Assembly (NCBI GenBank): GCA_948150685.1
Contig: OX411310.1
Location: 42,681,599-42,745,598, forward strand
Source of the DNA: Rhaphigaster nebulosa
Lineage: Eukaryota > Arthropoda > Insecta > Hemiptera > Pentatomidae
Length of the DNA stretch: 64,000 nucleotides
Direction: 5' to 3'
A program made the position numbers and the translations under genes. Positions 12,405 through 25,553 of this stretch are shown here, one piece after another. The notes beneath the pieces are model-generated. The model was given only the letters and a program-made list of their open reading frames with translations. It searched no databases and was not told where the DNA came from. The stretch's first letter is position 1; every line of letters begins with the position of its first letter.

Positions 12405-12632
12405 TTAAATGACTTTTTTTCTAGATTTTTCCGGTGAAAAAATATCAATGAGCTTAGAAAAGTCAATTTCTTTAGCTCGTTCCGTTTCAATTGAAAGCGT
12501 TACCAAACCTGACTGTCGATCCAGACTCACCGTTGAACTCATATAACTTTTAATAATTTTCAATTTAGGAAAAAAGCGCTGTGCTTTTGTTATCTGTAAA
12601 TACAGTGCGAAGGCTAAAGAGCGAAACGTCAC
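12405..12632 (-). pseudogene. hAT transposase C-terminal (dimerisation region) fragment
   Basis: The minus-strand frame reads TFRSLAFALYLQITKAQRFF, then PKLKIIKSYMSSTVSLDRQS, GLVTLSIETERAKEIDFSKL and a lysine-rich end. The pattern RFFxKLKIIKxYxxSTxxxxRxxGLxxLSIExExAxxIDF is the hAT-type C-terminal motif seen in zinc-finger-MYM/hAT-derived proteins; the usual RSFSKLK is RFFPKLK here. No upstream transposase domain is recognisable apart from a poor frame at 12727-12963, so it is a fragment. Confidence 0.7.
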
Positions 12633-13094
12633 ATTTACGAATCGAAATGGAATTTTACGTCTCCATTTGTTTGCCCTCAGTCTTGGGACCCTATCACCTC
12701 GGGGGCATTTTCCTGATTGTCTCAGCCTAGTTACGGTACGTCCCTGAATAGAGGTCGTGTAAAGAAATATGTATTGGTGTTCTTATCTGAAGGAACAGCA
12801 GAGTTTTTAAAGCTTTGAACATGTCATAAAACTGATCCTCGAACATTACTTGAGAAGTATGGAAGTGATTTCTTTGGCATATCATGAACTGCTTTGAAAA
12901 GGTTTGTCTTCTGTAACTGGAAGCGCTGTCACACATATAGCCCTTGTCGTCTTTAAGTGACACTTCTTCTTCATCCGTAGTAAATATTGCCTTGGATCAC
13001 ATCTTTATGAAATGAGAACACAACACTTTTCTGTATCTACAATTTCCTACTGATGAAGTCTTCAATTCATTAACATGTAACAAGATTCTGTTTT

Positions 13095-13490
13095 ATGTAT
13101 AGTAAAATACATGAAAACTGATAATTATAATAACTGCCAAGTAATGAAGTCTTAGGAGTATGAAAAGTATATCAAGACAATTATGATAATATAAGTAATG
13201 TTAATGATTTCTATGTAAGATTAAAGATACAGTAATACGTAGCAGTCTAATATTATCAGCAAATATTATAATTACTCTATCTTTAAGTTTATATAACTTT
13301 GTATCTTACACCTTTATTTTACTTTGCTATTTTTTACCTACATTTTTGCATGTATTTTATTATATCTTGAATACAAATCGTTTACATTACATATATTATC
13401 ATAATTATCTTTATATACTTTTCATACTCCTAAATCTTCATTCTTGTAGATAGTTATTATAATTATTAGTTTATTTTACTATATATTTCA
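13095..13490. mobile_element. AT-rich foldback element with ~85-100 bp arms
   Basis: The left arm 13095-13203 (tatagtaaaatacatg, ctgataattataataactg, taggagtatgaaaagtatat, attatgataatata) matches the reverse complement of 13383-13490 in order. The arms enclose about 180 bp. A tgatgatggcctaat word at 13729 just outside resembles the start of the hammerhead-like motif seen near other foldback elements. Confidence 0.75.
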
Positions 13491-13849
13491 TATCATTCAT
13501 TATATTTCTTTTTATATTTTCACAATGTTTTAAATATCTTTTTTTTTATTTCATTATCTATCAACATATTTTTCTTTATTTCTTATTATTCACATTATGA
13601 TTAGCATATTTTTCTTTATATTTTATTTTTTTTATCTTACTGTCTTACCTTACTGCTTGTTAATTTTTTTACTATTACTGGTGCTGCCACTATTGCTACA
13701 TTTATTGTTATCTTGTTTTTTCGTAGGTATGATGATGGCCTAATATAATAAGTTTTTCTTATTTATGTTTTTATTCATTGACTGCATCTCCAGTCAAGCT
13801 TCTCCAACATATGTTTGCACGGCCAACCATACTCTCGCCATTATGAAAA

Positions 13850-14411
13850 TAATTAAAGTGAGGTTGGGTTAAGTGCGTCATTGGGGTTAGTGCATACATA
13901 GCGTCTAAACGGGAAGTTTTTTGAGGGATGTAGGCCAATGAGTAGTGTTCATGGGCGCGAGAATAGAGTAATTATTGGTGTGTGAGACATGAGATAGCAT
14001 ATTACCACGGGGGTTGGATGTTCGACATCACCATCGTTGGTGTTTATCGTTGTAGTATACTCCAGCAATGAAGCGCGATCCGAGGGATCGGAATAAGGAA
14101 TCATGAAGGTTATAAGAAAGAGAAAATGTTATATGGGCGAGTTGTAATGATAACTGAGGTTGATTGAATAGCGTCAGTTGGAGTGAAAGGAGTAAGTATC
14201 TGTGGATGAGGATGCAAGAACCGGCATGGAAAGGGTTGTGTGGGTGGTCTGGTATTTAAGTGATGTAATCACCTATGTAAAAATGTGGCCATTGAGTAAA
14301 GTGGGTTTCAGTCAGTAAGGCAATATCTATGTGATTGTTATGTAGAAATATGTCGTGTTCGTCAAGGTGGTTATGTAGGTTAGCATTCCACAATAAGAGT
14401 TTTGTGCTCAT
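13850..14411 (-). pseudogene. Jockey-like LINE ORF2, endonuclease (APE) domain fragment
   Basis: From ATG at 14411 on the minus strand: MSTKLLLWNANLHNHLDEHD, IFLHNNHIDIALLTETHFTQ, then after stops and frameshifts FRSLGSRFIAGVYYNDKHQR and NPRGNML. LLWNAN..., NHIDIALLTETHFT and the GG-DxNAKH...W....NPRG block (here GVYYNDKHQRW) are diagnostic of the apurinic-type endonuclease of jockey-clade elements. The catalytic-block Asp is changed and stops interrupt it. It ends before any RT domain. Confidence 0.75.
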
Positions 14412-14559
14412 CGTGGGAGATTAAATGGAATATCAGTTCGCTAACTTGGAGATTGTGACTGAGGATGGGAGATCAGGAATTTGAATTGGTAGGCCTGAGG
14501 CGCCTGACGTCGAGGATGCTGATTTTCATTGGTTATACCAGAATATGGTGTTCTGGTGT

Positions 14560-14925
14560 CTTGAAGAAGATGATCCATGACTGTTGTCACGAGATATGGA
14601 TGACATGAGAAGGAATTGTTGGCAATTCTGGAAAAATTGTCGAATTTTCAAATTTAGGTACCTGTGTGCAACCATTCTCTATGTTTCTGAATGGTACATC
14701 TTGAGATATTCGCCTCAGAAGATTTTTATAAACTGCACAGTCTCTATAGCTCGCAGGATGGTCTTCACTACAGAGAACACATTTTGCAGGCTCATCACGT
14801 GACTTCTGGCAAGTGCCAGATGCATGTGGACCGGCACATTTGACGCACCTATTGCCTGATGATGGCAATAAGTCTTTGTCTGTCGTCAGTTTTGAAATTT
14901 AGTACACTGTACTATTATGTTTTTC
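14560..14925 (-). pseudogene. Jockey-like LINE ORF1 (gag) C-terminus with two zinc knuckles
   Basis: The minus-strand frame contains CVKCAGPHASGTC and CVLCSEDHPASYRDC, two CxxCx4Hx4C / CxxCx4Hx6C knuckles, followed by AVYKNLLRR, as in the nucleic-acid-binding ORF1 of X-element/jockey LINEs. The open part is 14587-14868. Just upstream (minus sense), VKFEQPLQKNIIVQCTKFQ is readable before a stop. It lies immediately 5' of the ORF2 fragment at 13850-14411, so the two belong to one truncated copy. Confidence 0.78.
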
Positions 14926-16483
14926 TGCAGCGGCTGCTCAAATTTGACAACTGAATGTACAAGATTGGAACCTAAAATATTTCAGCATTATTTCGGGCTG
15001 GCTCCAACCCTACGAAAAATAAAGGTAGTCGGTATATAAATATTTTTAATTCATTCATTGACTCTGAAATTCAGAGCTCTTTGAAATGAAAGGTGAAGGG
15101 GTTTTGAAATAGGAGTATATATATCTTCAAACAAATAACTGGTGTGTCACTCACCCATAAGAGATAATAAAAAATAGAAAAAAGACAAATTAATCGTCGA
15201 AAATACTAAAAAGTACACTAAGAGAAATGTTAATTAAGTAGTGATCATTGGTTCCAGTACATTGATTATCTATAATAATGTTTTTCTTATTTATGAATCT
15301 ACATCCTTTTTCTAGTCTTGATGAACTTTTGCATACTTGACCTTGCTAACAATATGAAAGCACTCTCTACCATGTGGTTTTCTGTTCATTTGTTATTGTA
15401 GACTCTACATACTTAATTTTTTCTGTGCCCAATCGTGTTAGCTGTTTTATCTATGCAGCCAATTTCATAGCCTATTCTATTAATAATCATATAATTTGTT
15501 CCTATTTTGATACCTGATTTGTTATATTTATAAAAAGCTGAACGGATAACTAAAACAAATAAATTTAATGATATAAGTGCCAAATTTCATAGTATAAATA
15601 AGTGTACAGTTCTTGTAATCCGATTCGTATCAATTTTCGAATCATCTGAGTAATATAACCTGTAAGGATCATATTGGAGATGGTTGAACAGAAATCTGAT
15701 TGAGTTATCGGATAAAGGAGAACTTCGTGGATGTGGAAGGAGAAGACGAGGGGAGAATGGAGTGACAGATAAAGGGGCAACTGTCGAAGTATCGAAGGGT
15801 CAAGTGTCCTAAAGCCTTGAGCCCTAATGGCGTCGTCATAACTACAAACGACATCGGATTGTGTCGTACCGTTTTGACATGTGACATCTAAAAGAAAATA
15901 AGAAAATCGTCAGAGGTGTTATCCAATTTGTCACGTGTGACTCTTCCCTTTTAAGTACAGGAAAAATAGACAAAATAAATAGCAACATTTGTACGTTCAT
16001 GAAACTTTGGTCATAACTTCATCTTGGTAGTAGGAATATAGTCAATCCAAATTTCGGAGGGACAAACCCATCAGAAGGAATCAAAATGGGGAGGGGGGGG
16101 GGATATTTTTCTCACATTTAATCGGGTAAAGTATTGTTTCTGATAGTTTTTTTTTTTTTTTATGAATCGAATGTGACCACTCCTATGACGATACATTTAA
16201 TAGTTTAGAGGTTATCAATGATTTTAGATAAAAAAAAGAAAAAAAATAACATCTGAACTGTACATAGTGTGTCCCGTAAATCACGGGAAATATTTAAAGA
16301 GGGTATAATGGATCTATCAGAGAACAACAAACAAATTCATATTAACCCATGGTCCAATTCAACACAGAAAACCAGGAAATTTAATTTTCGTGTTTTTTTT
16401 TTAAATAACAATTCACCATTTTTGTTTAATTGGAAACGACCTCTGATAAACTATTCAAGGTAATTAAGTTCCAATTGCACCTT
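14926..16483. other. No gene recognised
   Basis: AT-rich sequence with a moderately GC-richer patch at about 15780-15890 that has no recognisable product, and a G-rich run at 16088-16104. Confidence 0.5.
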
Positions 16484-16730
16484 CGTAAAGTAGATGAAAT
16501 CTCGTTTAAGAAATATTGCTTGATTTACTAAAACCATTGTAAGGAGGCTTTCAGGGGAAAAAATGAGGTCGAGGTTTCTTTTGAGTTTGATTTGGAATTG
16601 ACCTCGGGATTTGCCAAAAAGTGTGGTGTGGACTTAAAAACTTTTCGCTACTGGTCTCTCCGAAAGCCCCTTTACAATGGATTTAGTTAAGCCAAACAAT
16701 ATTTCTTAAAGGGAATTTTTCCTACTTTAG
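16484..16730. mobile_element. Foldback MITE, 247 bp
   Basis: The left arm (cgtaaagtagatgaaatc, gtttaagaaatattgcttga, accattgtaaggaggctttc) is complementary to the right arm (gaaagcccctttacaatgg, gccaaacaatatttcttaaa, cctactttag). The arms are about 75 bp each around a roughly 100 bp centre that carries its own gaggtcga / ttgacctcg pair. A near-complete palindrome with no ORF. Confidence 0.85.
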
Positions 16731-17714
16731 AATAAAAATAAAAATAAACTTTATTCTTGGACTAGATCCTTAAAGAATAACAAGTATATGCAAATAAAAA
16801 AGAAAACAGAAAAAAAAGTCTGGCCAAAGAATACATCAATGAAAGTCAATTGATATTTACAATAATCTCATTTATAACATATAAGTAAAGAAAAAAAGAA
16901 AAGAACATTCTTCTGGTCAAAAAAATAAAAATAAATATATTTGTACGGACAAAAAAAATAAAGGAAAAACGAAGAAAATAAAAATAAAAAAATAATGAAA
17001 CAATCTAGAGTTAAAACAACGTCCAAAAAAATTACTCACAAAATTAAACAGAATTTCATGATTGGAGGATATAGAAATTATAAAAATAATGAAATGATTT
17101 ACAGAGTTGAAACTTACAATTAGTATGATAATTGAAACAAATATTTTCTACTAATCAAGATATTAATCTGGAATTAAAATCCCATGATTGGACAGCGTCT
17201 TTTTGCGATGGCCCAATTGGAACATAATTGCCTTGAATAATTTTTGAGTGATCAATATATTTATTCTTTATGAGACCTTTGACAATCATTCCACTCCAAC
17301 CTCTTGGTGCCAAATGGAATGTGGCACGACCGTGAGTGTGAAATCTCGCATGAATTTTAATTATTTAAAATAGAATTATTTAATGTTCTTGCTATTTTAG
17401 AGGCACTATTTATATCCCATTAATTCTCAAGAGCTATGTTAATCTGTACATTGAAGTATTTGTATACTGTAAATAATTTAAAATACGTTCACGTGTTATT
17501 CGTGAGCATGAATCACTCAGTGCCTGCCGGTACTTTACAAAAAAAATGGAACGATGGAGTGGAGTGATCCTCAGTTGGACTCTAGAAATCGTCTTCACTC
17601 CAAGCACTCCAGTCGCTCCACTCCAAAAATGTAATATATCGATTTTTTAAAAATCATTTTCTTATGGCTTAGATTGTAAGAGCCTTCACATTTTTTTTCT
17701 TCTTAGTTGACGAT
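16731..17714. other. No gene recognised; A-rich then mixed spacer
   Basis: 16740-17100 is dominated by aaaataaa words. Within 17520-17640 a gatggagtggagtg / cactccagtcgctccactcc pair forms a loose inverted repeat. Confidence 0.45.
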
Positions 17715-17990
17715 ACGTTCCGCGGGAGAGTAAGGCCGGCTGCAACATCGCCACCGGTCATCTCTTTCTTGTGCTGCTGCTCTTCAGTTCATAATGCCCA
17801 GGAAGGACCGAGTGCCATTTGCCAAACCTTCATCCCAGCGCAACCTAGCATATTCCTCGGGATTCGGTCCTCGGTCATTCTCATCAGATCTCCCACATTC
17901 CGTAGTCGACTGCCTAATGATGTCATTGTAAACGGCCATCAGCAGTACATTGCTGCGTTGCCTCCAGTCTCCATCATTACAGAGATTCTG
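17715..17990 (-). pseudogene. LINE C-terminal tail (frameshifted), GC-rich
   Basis: On the minus strand one frame gives LMRMTEDRIPRNML and another EEYARLRWDEGLANGTRSFL, GIMN, a stop where Trp is expected, RAAAQERDD and WRCC. RMxEDRIPxxxL followed by RxRWxDG...WRAAAxDRDxWR is the order of the C-terminal tail of RTE/R1-type LINEs. One frameshift and one stop are needed, so it is a dead remnant. GC is much higher than the flanks. Confidence 0.55.
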
Positions 17991-20032
17991 AGGAAGATTT
18001 GTCGTTCAAACCTTGTGGGAGCTAATTCCTGGGTTGCCTAGCATTCCGATCTGTAAAACAACACGGATCTGATGAGAGCTTTATAAAGGGCATCTTGGTG
18101 GTCTTTGATACGCTCTTGATCTTAAGGTGATTTTATTTTATTTTTCGTAAGAATATAACTTTTCCTCCTAAATAAAAAATTTTCACGCTATCGGATTTTG
18201 TATTGCCTAAAATTCAATCTTAATAATTCATTGGGCAGAATCTATGGCAACATACAAAAGCTTTTTATATAAAACAGCACGAGCTCAGGAGGAAAATAAT
18301 TAAGTGAATGCATTTATACTCTCTCTTAAATTATTAGCACACAATTAAGTTCTGCAGTTAGTTCGACGTAAGTTGAGAATCGGATAGTTTTATGTGCATC
18401 ATAGTAGCCTTTCTGACTCAACGGAAACAATTATGAAAATGAGGAATGTTTTGTTGTAAAAATAAAAAATTGCGATTGGTGTAAATCAAAAGGGTGTAAG
18501 TAAATCGATTTCATTTTAAATGTGTTAGGATTTTTAAAAAACGCCATGACTAAGCTTTAACAAATGATTTTAAAATTCATCTGAACCTTATTTTGTATCA
18601 CTTCGTTTAAAGAATCTATGTATCTCGACTTCAAGTTAGATCGAAGAGATTATAATTTATGTTATATTACTTACAGACTAAATTCTCGATGAGCAAAGCA
18701 GGTTTTTTTTTTCTACTATGGGTATTACTTGAAAATAATACTTTGTTGCTGTAGTATGACTGAAGAGAATTTAAAGCAGGCGATCCGATGAAAGGCATAC
18801 AGCTTTATTAATTAAGTATAGTCGTAACTTTTTCCTATGATTGTAACCAATTAACGATATTCCGTTGGATTACAGTGCTGTTTATAATTCAGCTTGGATC
18901 TATAAGTTTAATATTATAATCAATCAATAGCTGAATATGTATATTATAGATTGATACATTAATGTATTATTCAGCTCACTAGAGGCTATAATAGCTTTTC
19001 AATGTATCGCAAATGGATCGGGGCAAATTCACCACTTAACAGCGTGCGATGAAAGCGAGTTGATGACCCCTAATGAGGTTTGAACTACGAATAATAAAAG
19101 CTATAGTGGCTTTAAACGTTTTCACTTCAATGGCGCACAGTGCGGGTTTCAATAGACAAAAATCATAAATCGGAGTACTTTTCTTTCTGTTTTTATCCAT
19201 ATATTCTAGTTCAGAGATACATGTTAATGAACTAACAAGTGTTAGTATACAAATAGAAAGCTTAATTTTATATTTAAATGACTCGAAAGGTGAATACAGG
19301 ATTAATGAGGTACTAATTCTGTTCAGTTGAATTTTGAAATGTCTAACGAATTAAATTCACTTCTGCGACTTCTGGGCATTAAACAAAGGTTCTGATTGGT
19401 TTAAAATGATACCATATATTCAAGAAAAATAATACAAAATATTATTAGATTTATTTACAACAATGTTAAAATAGAACACTTATTCCTGGCGTTAGCGAAA
19501 CAAACCTAACGAGCTTACACGAACTATAGTTGGCTATGAATGGCAAACAAATATCTTATGTTTATCTTATAAATCCATCGCCTAACCTTTGACATTAAAT
19601 TAGCAATTTTCTCCAAGCTTCTATTTTCAACATACTAGTTGATTGGCTCGATTTTACTCTTATTCATCGATAAACAATTATCAAATTTTATAATTAATGA
19701 AAGTGTTATGTGCTTATCTTCGCCTAGTAACATTAACAACTAAAGATTAAAGTTCCTGGTTAATCGCTTGACTTCTTAATTGATTGGATAGATGTCTTAT
19801 AACAATTAAATAAAAAATAACTATATTTTTCATTTTCTCAAAGCTCTTGATGTGTAACATAACGCCTTCATCCAATCATGTCTTCAGTCAGTTCCAGAAC
19901 TAATGTAATCTGAAGAAAATCAATCGACAATGCAAGTTATTTTTAATCAATTTTTGAAAAAAGGCAAATGGGAAAAAAAATATATGCCAACCATGCTTGA
20001 AAAAATATAAATAATAATATATTTAAAATATA

Positions 20033-20037
<5 letters not shown>
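17991..20037. other. No gene recognised
   Basis: AT-rich; no inverted repeats or frames of interest were noticed apart from the GC-richer edge next to the LINE tail (to about 18110). Confidence 0.45.
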
Positions 20038-20087
<50 letters not shown>

Positions 20088-20220
20088 GATAAAAATATAG
20101 GAGAACTGAGGTCGGTCGTTGGTATCTATCAATCAACGTAATATAGGTTTATATTTTTTGTTGACTTGTTGTTTTTAACAAGTTATAAAATATTTAATAT
20201 GATTTATCTTGACATTTTCA

Positions 20221-20282
<62 letters not shown>
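20038..20282. repeat. Two (TA)n microsatellites
   Basis: TA arrays at 20038-20080 and 20223-20282, 140 bp apart. The long Ile/Tyr frames here are translations of the repeat. Confidence 0.95.
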
Positions 20283-20286
<4 letters not shown>

Positions 20287-20769
20287 ATAGAAAATTGATT
20301 TATACACCATTGTTGCCTTTTATTATTTCAGTTTGCTCGTTACAGATAATATCAAACTATGTATATATTATGAAGAGAAAATTGGATTCTACTACCATAG
20401 CGTGTTTGCCGTGATAGATACAGATTCTTACCTCCTTGCATGTTTAGCATAGAAAGTAGTTTCTGAGACATCAGTCAGAATCGATTAACTTATAATGGGG
20501 CTTCACTTGTTATGCAACACCACTCTCAACTGCATATTTTTTTTTTTTTTAGTAATATTGAGGTCTGGATAGAGAAAAACGCTGTTATAAATAAAGAACC
20601 TTTTAAAACTTTTTAATTGGAAATGAAACAAAAAAACCTTAATCTCGATATGTCGTACTTCTCAAGTATCAGTCGACTTCTGTGACCATTATTTTGCTTT
20701 TTTGTAATTTAAGTAGTTTTTGAACAATTATAATTAAAAAATCATCGTTCCATGCTCTTTATTAAACTT

Positions 20770-20900
20770 TGAGGTGTTGGGGACCGAGCGTTTTGTAGAA
20801 GCACCTCAACATTGTCGAATCTAAAGCGGCTCCGGTTCGAATCCAGCCTCTGGGGATTGACTTTCATATCGTGGTCGATCTATGATAGAGATTATACACT
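20770..20900 (+). repeat. tRNA-like SINE head (second family), weak
   Basis: A perfect B box word, GGTTCGAATCC, is at 20834-20844, preceded by ggaccgagcg about 50 bp upstream, which could be a degraded A box. The body and tail are not delimited. Confidence 0.4.
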
Positions 20901-22329
20901 CTAGTTAGAATCGGTTGGTAGCTTATAAATTAAATTAACTTAATATAAGGTAACCCACCTTTTCTGTCTTAATTGAAGTACCGAACTTGTAATCCAATAA
21001 AAATATCGTTATAATTAATTATTTGTTAAATAAAGTATTTGAATGTTTGAAAACCTTCCTCTTCTGTGCTAATTGTACTCCTCTTTTCTTCAGTTTAGGT
21101 ATACTTTGTAATGCTGTAGGTGACTAAGTCATTGGCAATCCTATTCCTACATACTAGATTCGATTCATAAACAGACATAAGCGGATATTCATTATAGACC
21201 CACAGATTTAACTTTCGAAAAAATAGTCAAATTACAATTATTGTTTGCATATGACAATGAAATAATTGACAGTTTGGCTTTAGAAGCAGCCAAGAGTGCT
21301 CTAGGAGCCATCCTGCCATAAATAAAAGAAGAGATGTTTTCCTAGACAATATACCAAAAGGGAATTAAGTTTATCAACTATATTCCCAATCAATAAATCC
21401 ACCCTCAATAAGTCCCAAGTAAAGCAGTCGAAGAGTGGAATCGGCAAGTAGCAAAGTTATTCATAGGGATTAACAATTGTATTAAGATAATTATTACGAT
21501 AAGTAAATCTGATTAATAAAACAAGGTAGTAACTTAAGCAAGGTGACGTTGCTAGGACTTTCTCTTTTCAGGTACGTCAGAGGATTATCTGGAATAGAAT
21601 GGGAAATAAGGTTTAAACTAGGGTTGAGTGGAATTTTAATAGGAAGGATAAATATCTGTTTTAGGATAAATTTTTAGCATATGGGACAAGTTGTAAATTA
21701 ATATTGTGTTATTATTAATGTGTATAAATTTCATTCAATTAAAAAGATTTTAGGCTTCCAATAATTGGATTTTTTTTATATCACAGATTTATAAGTAGAT
21801 GGACTGGGGTCTGGCAAGAGAAATTAAATTATCCCCTGAGATCATTTATAAACGTTCTCTTTGCTACAGAGGATGCTCGTACAGCTTTCTGTAGGCCAAC
21901 TATTAATCATTGGAGAGAAGCCCCTATGGTTCACTGGGCTCTTTCACGGCCCCCTGTTAATGGCTCCAGATAAATGTAAATCAATTTCCTTTCCAAGATT
22001 TATACAGCAAACACTTCTTAAAGAACTCCCAACTCTAGCTCCATCATAAGATAAATTATGACCAAAGTGCGACTAAACTCGGGTCGCTAATCGGATAGCA
22101 TTTAACAATAACGCTAAACAAATTATATTTTATCTGTTTGATAATATTTGTTTAAATTTATTTAGAAGTACACTATGTAATCTGGTCCTTTCGTAGTAAT
22201 TTATAAGTTTGGTGCTAACTTCATCTGAGAAAAAGAAAATATCGTTGTCGAAAACACAAAGAAACTTTTGTTTCTCCGCGTTGTTAATGCACTAATTGTA
22301 AGTAAGCTATATAATTGACCAAGCGTAAG
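20901..22329. other. No gene recognised
   Basis: A GC-richer patch at 21860-22050 has an unsupported 62-codon frame; no family resemblance. Confidence 0.4.
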
Positions 22330-22610
22330 TGAGGTCCTGTTTCAACTCGACCGTTAGCCATTTCGTTTGTCTGTCAGTTTGTTTGTTACGCGATTACGAC
22401 CAAACGCGGCGTTATATTTTCTTCAAATTTAGGAAAAGTATTCCTTGACGTTAGGATAAGGGAAGTATGCGTAGAAATTTTTGTTCTTTAAATTCGATCC
22501 AAGGTGGCGATCGTTTTAAAGGTCGTTTAACTATCATGATTATTTGTCAAATTATAGCTAGACTCAATTCGTATAGGGCTCTTTCCTGAAAGCCAAAATA
22601 AATAATAATA
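22330..22610 (+). repeat. Probable dispersed repeat (tttgtctgtcagtttgtttg type)
   Basis: The stretch with tttgtctgtcagtttgtttg, tacgcgattacgaccaaacg and cgatccaaggtggcgatcg has the composition of interspersed repeats. A comparable gtctgtctgttacggg word is present on the minus strand near 45190. Called from composition and these short matches only. Confidence 0.35.
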
Positions 22611-24918
22611 ATTTATATTTTTCAAATTTTGTAGGAAGTGGTTCTAATTATTTAATTGCTACACAATTAGGTAAAGTGACAAACCATCCAATTTTAATTA
22701 AAAAAATATATTGATGACATGCCCGTAATATCATATCATATCATACCAATATCATATACGGATACAATTTACGATAGAAATGGCAGAAAATAATAAATTA
22801 ATGTCCTATGTATGGAAATAAATTTAAATAATAACAAAATAATCCCAAAATGGACAAAAAAAATAAATTAATAGTAATAGAATACTTAATTACCACACGA
22901 ACCACCCCTATTACCAAAAAATAAATGCAGCAAAGAATTTAATCATCAGAGCAGTTGAAACTATTGATGAACGATGTATGTAAATGATTAAAAAATAAAT
23001 ACTGGTATACAATTTTAATAGAAAACTTTTAAACAATGATCTAAAATTTGGTCTATATAATCAGAATAATCTTCTTCTTTGTTTCTTATACAATAAATAT
23101 TAAAGATAAAATTAATGTTTTGGGAGAAAAAAAAAACAATATACAGTTTAGACTGTTAAGAAATTTATATTGTAGAAATGTCTAAAAAGCTCAAAACTCA
23201 GAGTTAACCAGCATATGTATAATTACAAAAACATAAAAAACACTAACCTTACTTCATTAGGACAGCCTAACGCAACAATATAAATTTGATTTTGACTGGG
23301 CTAAAATATTAGACAGTCAAAATATAACTAACTAATTTAAATTCAATAAAAAAGGATATATGAAGGTAAATAAATAATAGGAAATGTGGGAAAAATAGAG
23401 AATTGATAAAGAGGATCAAAGTGTTATAGTTAACAATTATTGTAAGATAGAACAATTTTTCATTGAAAATTTAATAAATTTTAATATCATTGCTGATGTG
23501 AGGAATAAGTTATATTTCCTTGTATATAAATTATTTTCAGATAAAATAATTAAATTATAGAATAAACTGTTTTATAGTTTAATTGTAATATGTTAACAAA
23601 TTTAAACTGATTGTTTAATGTAATAAAAAAATGTTAATTTAAGTTCTGAAGATGGCAGGCCAACAACACAATGCTCTGAAACGTTATCTATTGTTTTAAT
23701 TTTGGATGCTAAAGTTTCCAATTCGGAAGTAGAAATTGCCATAATTTTCAACACAATTTTATTTAAATTTAAATTTATTAATTCGTTCATTCATGTGTTT
23801 TGAAATCATCAAAATACATAGCAATCATAAGCAAGCTATAACATGCTCATTGACCCGAGTACTGAATGGAACAGTAATAAATCGAATGATAATAAATAAA
23901 TTCTTAGATCGACATCCACATATAAGGAACAGTCGCAAATATTGATTAGGAACCTTTCAAGAGATTGAGTATTTCTTTAGGAACTAGCTTATCGTTTATA
24001 GCTTGGAGATAAGGATACGAATGCTTTCTTTTGCAAACTTGTTGTTTTGCTGACCCCAGATGGCGGGGTGTAGATAGGAGCGATGGGGGAGATCTAGAAG
24101 TGGATAAGATCCGACTGAGCTAAGAACTTGCGCAACTATTGCCATTAAGGCTTGTCGGAAACTTAAAGCTTCTTATGTTCGATTCCCAGCCGAGATTAAC
24201 TAATTGAGCTGTTCTATTGTTTTGACTGATATTAGTTCCTCCGCCCCTCCTCCAGGGGCAGCATCTTGGAAGAGGGGATTCCGCTCCGTCGGGTTTCCAA
24301 GTTATTAGGTTTTAATATTGTCTAATCTAAATCTTCTTCCTTTCCTTTCCACTTTCGCCTCGGCTCCAAAGTCGTTATGAGGTAGAAAGGATATTATTAG
24401 AATAAATGAAAAAGTAGAGAAGCATGGTCTCTTTTTATTTTCTATAGTTATTGGCTTCTAAAGAAAATCTTTTGTCATCTACATATATTTCAACGCGAAG
24501 TGGATTGGAAACTAAAGATATCACCCACTATCCAATTAGTGTTTATGCATGTAATATTATCTGCAATTCGTTGTATGTGTAATGTATAAGTGCAGTTTAT
24601 GAGATTTGTGTAATTCCGGGAGAATTTTTTTTCTAAATTATGTAATTTTCATCTTCATTGCATCTTGTTCCATGTAGCTCTAAAGGGAGATCTGTAATTT
24701 GAGCCGAACCGTCTGTATTCAATAAAACTTTTTTTTTTTTTCTAGTTTGAATCTTGATCACCATCCAGCCCATTTCTCCTTGATTTTTACTATGGCCAAC
24801 TATCCAATGTATAATATTTATTCTTTTTTCTAAGTGGATTTTTTATTTTCTATTTTTCCTTCTATTATTATACAAACAATGTAAATACGTAAAATCTAAT
24901 TATTGTTTTAAAAATTAT
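22611..24918. other. No gene recognised; very AT-rich spacer
   Basis: It holds a hammerhead-like word at 23646-23686 (ctgaagatggcaggcc ... ctgaaacgtta) and an isolated tRNA-like B box (GTTCGATTCCC, 24177-24187) with no clear A box. A GC-richer block follows at 24240-24380. Confidence 0.45.
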
Positions 24919-25553
24919 GGGTCTTTTCCGTTTCGAGTACCGCAGTTAATAACCGGTGATTTATGTGATCACTAGTTTAACATATGATGCTAAAGTTTAG
25001 GTTATTAATAATGTATGCAGTGACCAACAAAAATAAACATTTATTTACATTTTTAAGCCATAAAATAAATATGCAATATAAAAAGATTTATAGATCCAAA
25101 TCTTCAGGTTTCATTTGTAACTCCTTTTCGCACCACTTAATTGTAGAATACTCGTTTGCCCAAGTATACTTGGGCTATAGGTCATAGTGACGTCTTAAAT
25201 GGTAACTTATAGCCTTGAAACCACGTTCCAGTTTATAGAGATTTAGTTGTATAGTAATCTTCTATACCTTCAAATTACAGACGAAACTCACTTGATGGAG
25301 AAGATCCATATCGTGACCATTGGACACAGTTTTCTATGAGGTATGACTCCCTGATCCATATAATAACGAACACAACTATCCTCGTATTAAAATCAGCAAC
25401 GAGTGCAGAGAAATTTATTTTACCCGAATATATTAGAACTTTGTAGTGTAAAGAGGTTAGTTGATAATAACAGATGTTTAAAATTAAGCATGCAAAATAA
25501 TATACATTATCATCACCGATAATTAACAGTGGTACTCGAAACAGAAAAGACCC
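24919..25553. mobile_element. Non-autonomous TIR DNA transposon, 635 bp, with 8 bp target duplication
   Basis: The ends are gggtcttttccgtttcgagt...accgcagttaataaccggtg and its complement (caccgataattaacagtggt...actcgaaacagaaaagaccc), giving TIRs of about 48 bp. The element is flanked by AAAATTAT at 24911-24918 and again at 25554-25561, an exact 8 bp target-site duplication. There is no transposase frame inside. An 8 bp duplication fits hAT-, P- or Merlin-type integration; the GGGTC end alone does not decide. Confidence 0.9.

Noticed and set aside
12727..12963. Upstream part of the hAT transposase
   Set aside because: The 78-codon minus frame has no clear hAT motif; only the 12405-12632 piece is supported.
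20166..20414. 82-codon ORF
   Set aside because: Its core is the translation of a (TA)n array.
24177..24187. tRNA-like B box GTTCGATTCCC as a SINE or tRNA
   Set aside because: No convincing A box or acceptor stem at the right distance; left as an isolated word.
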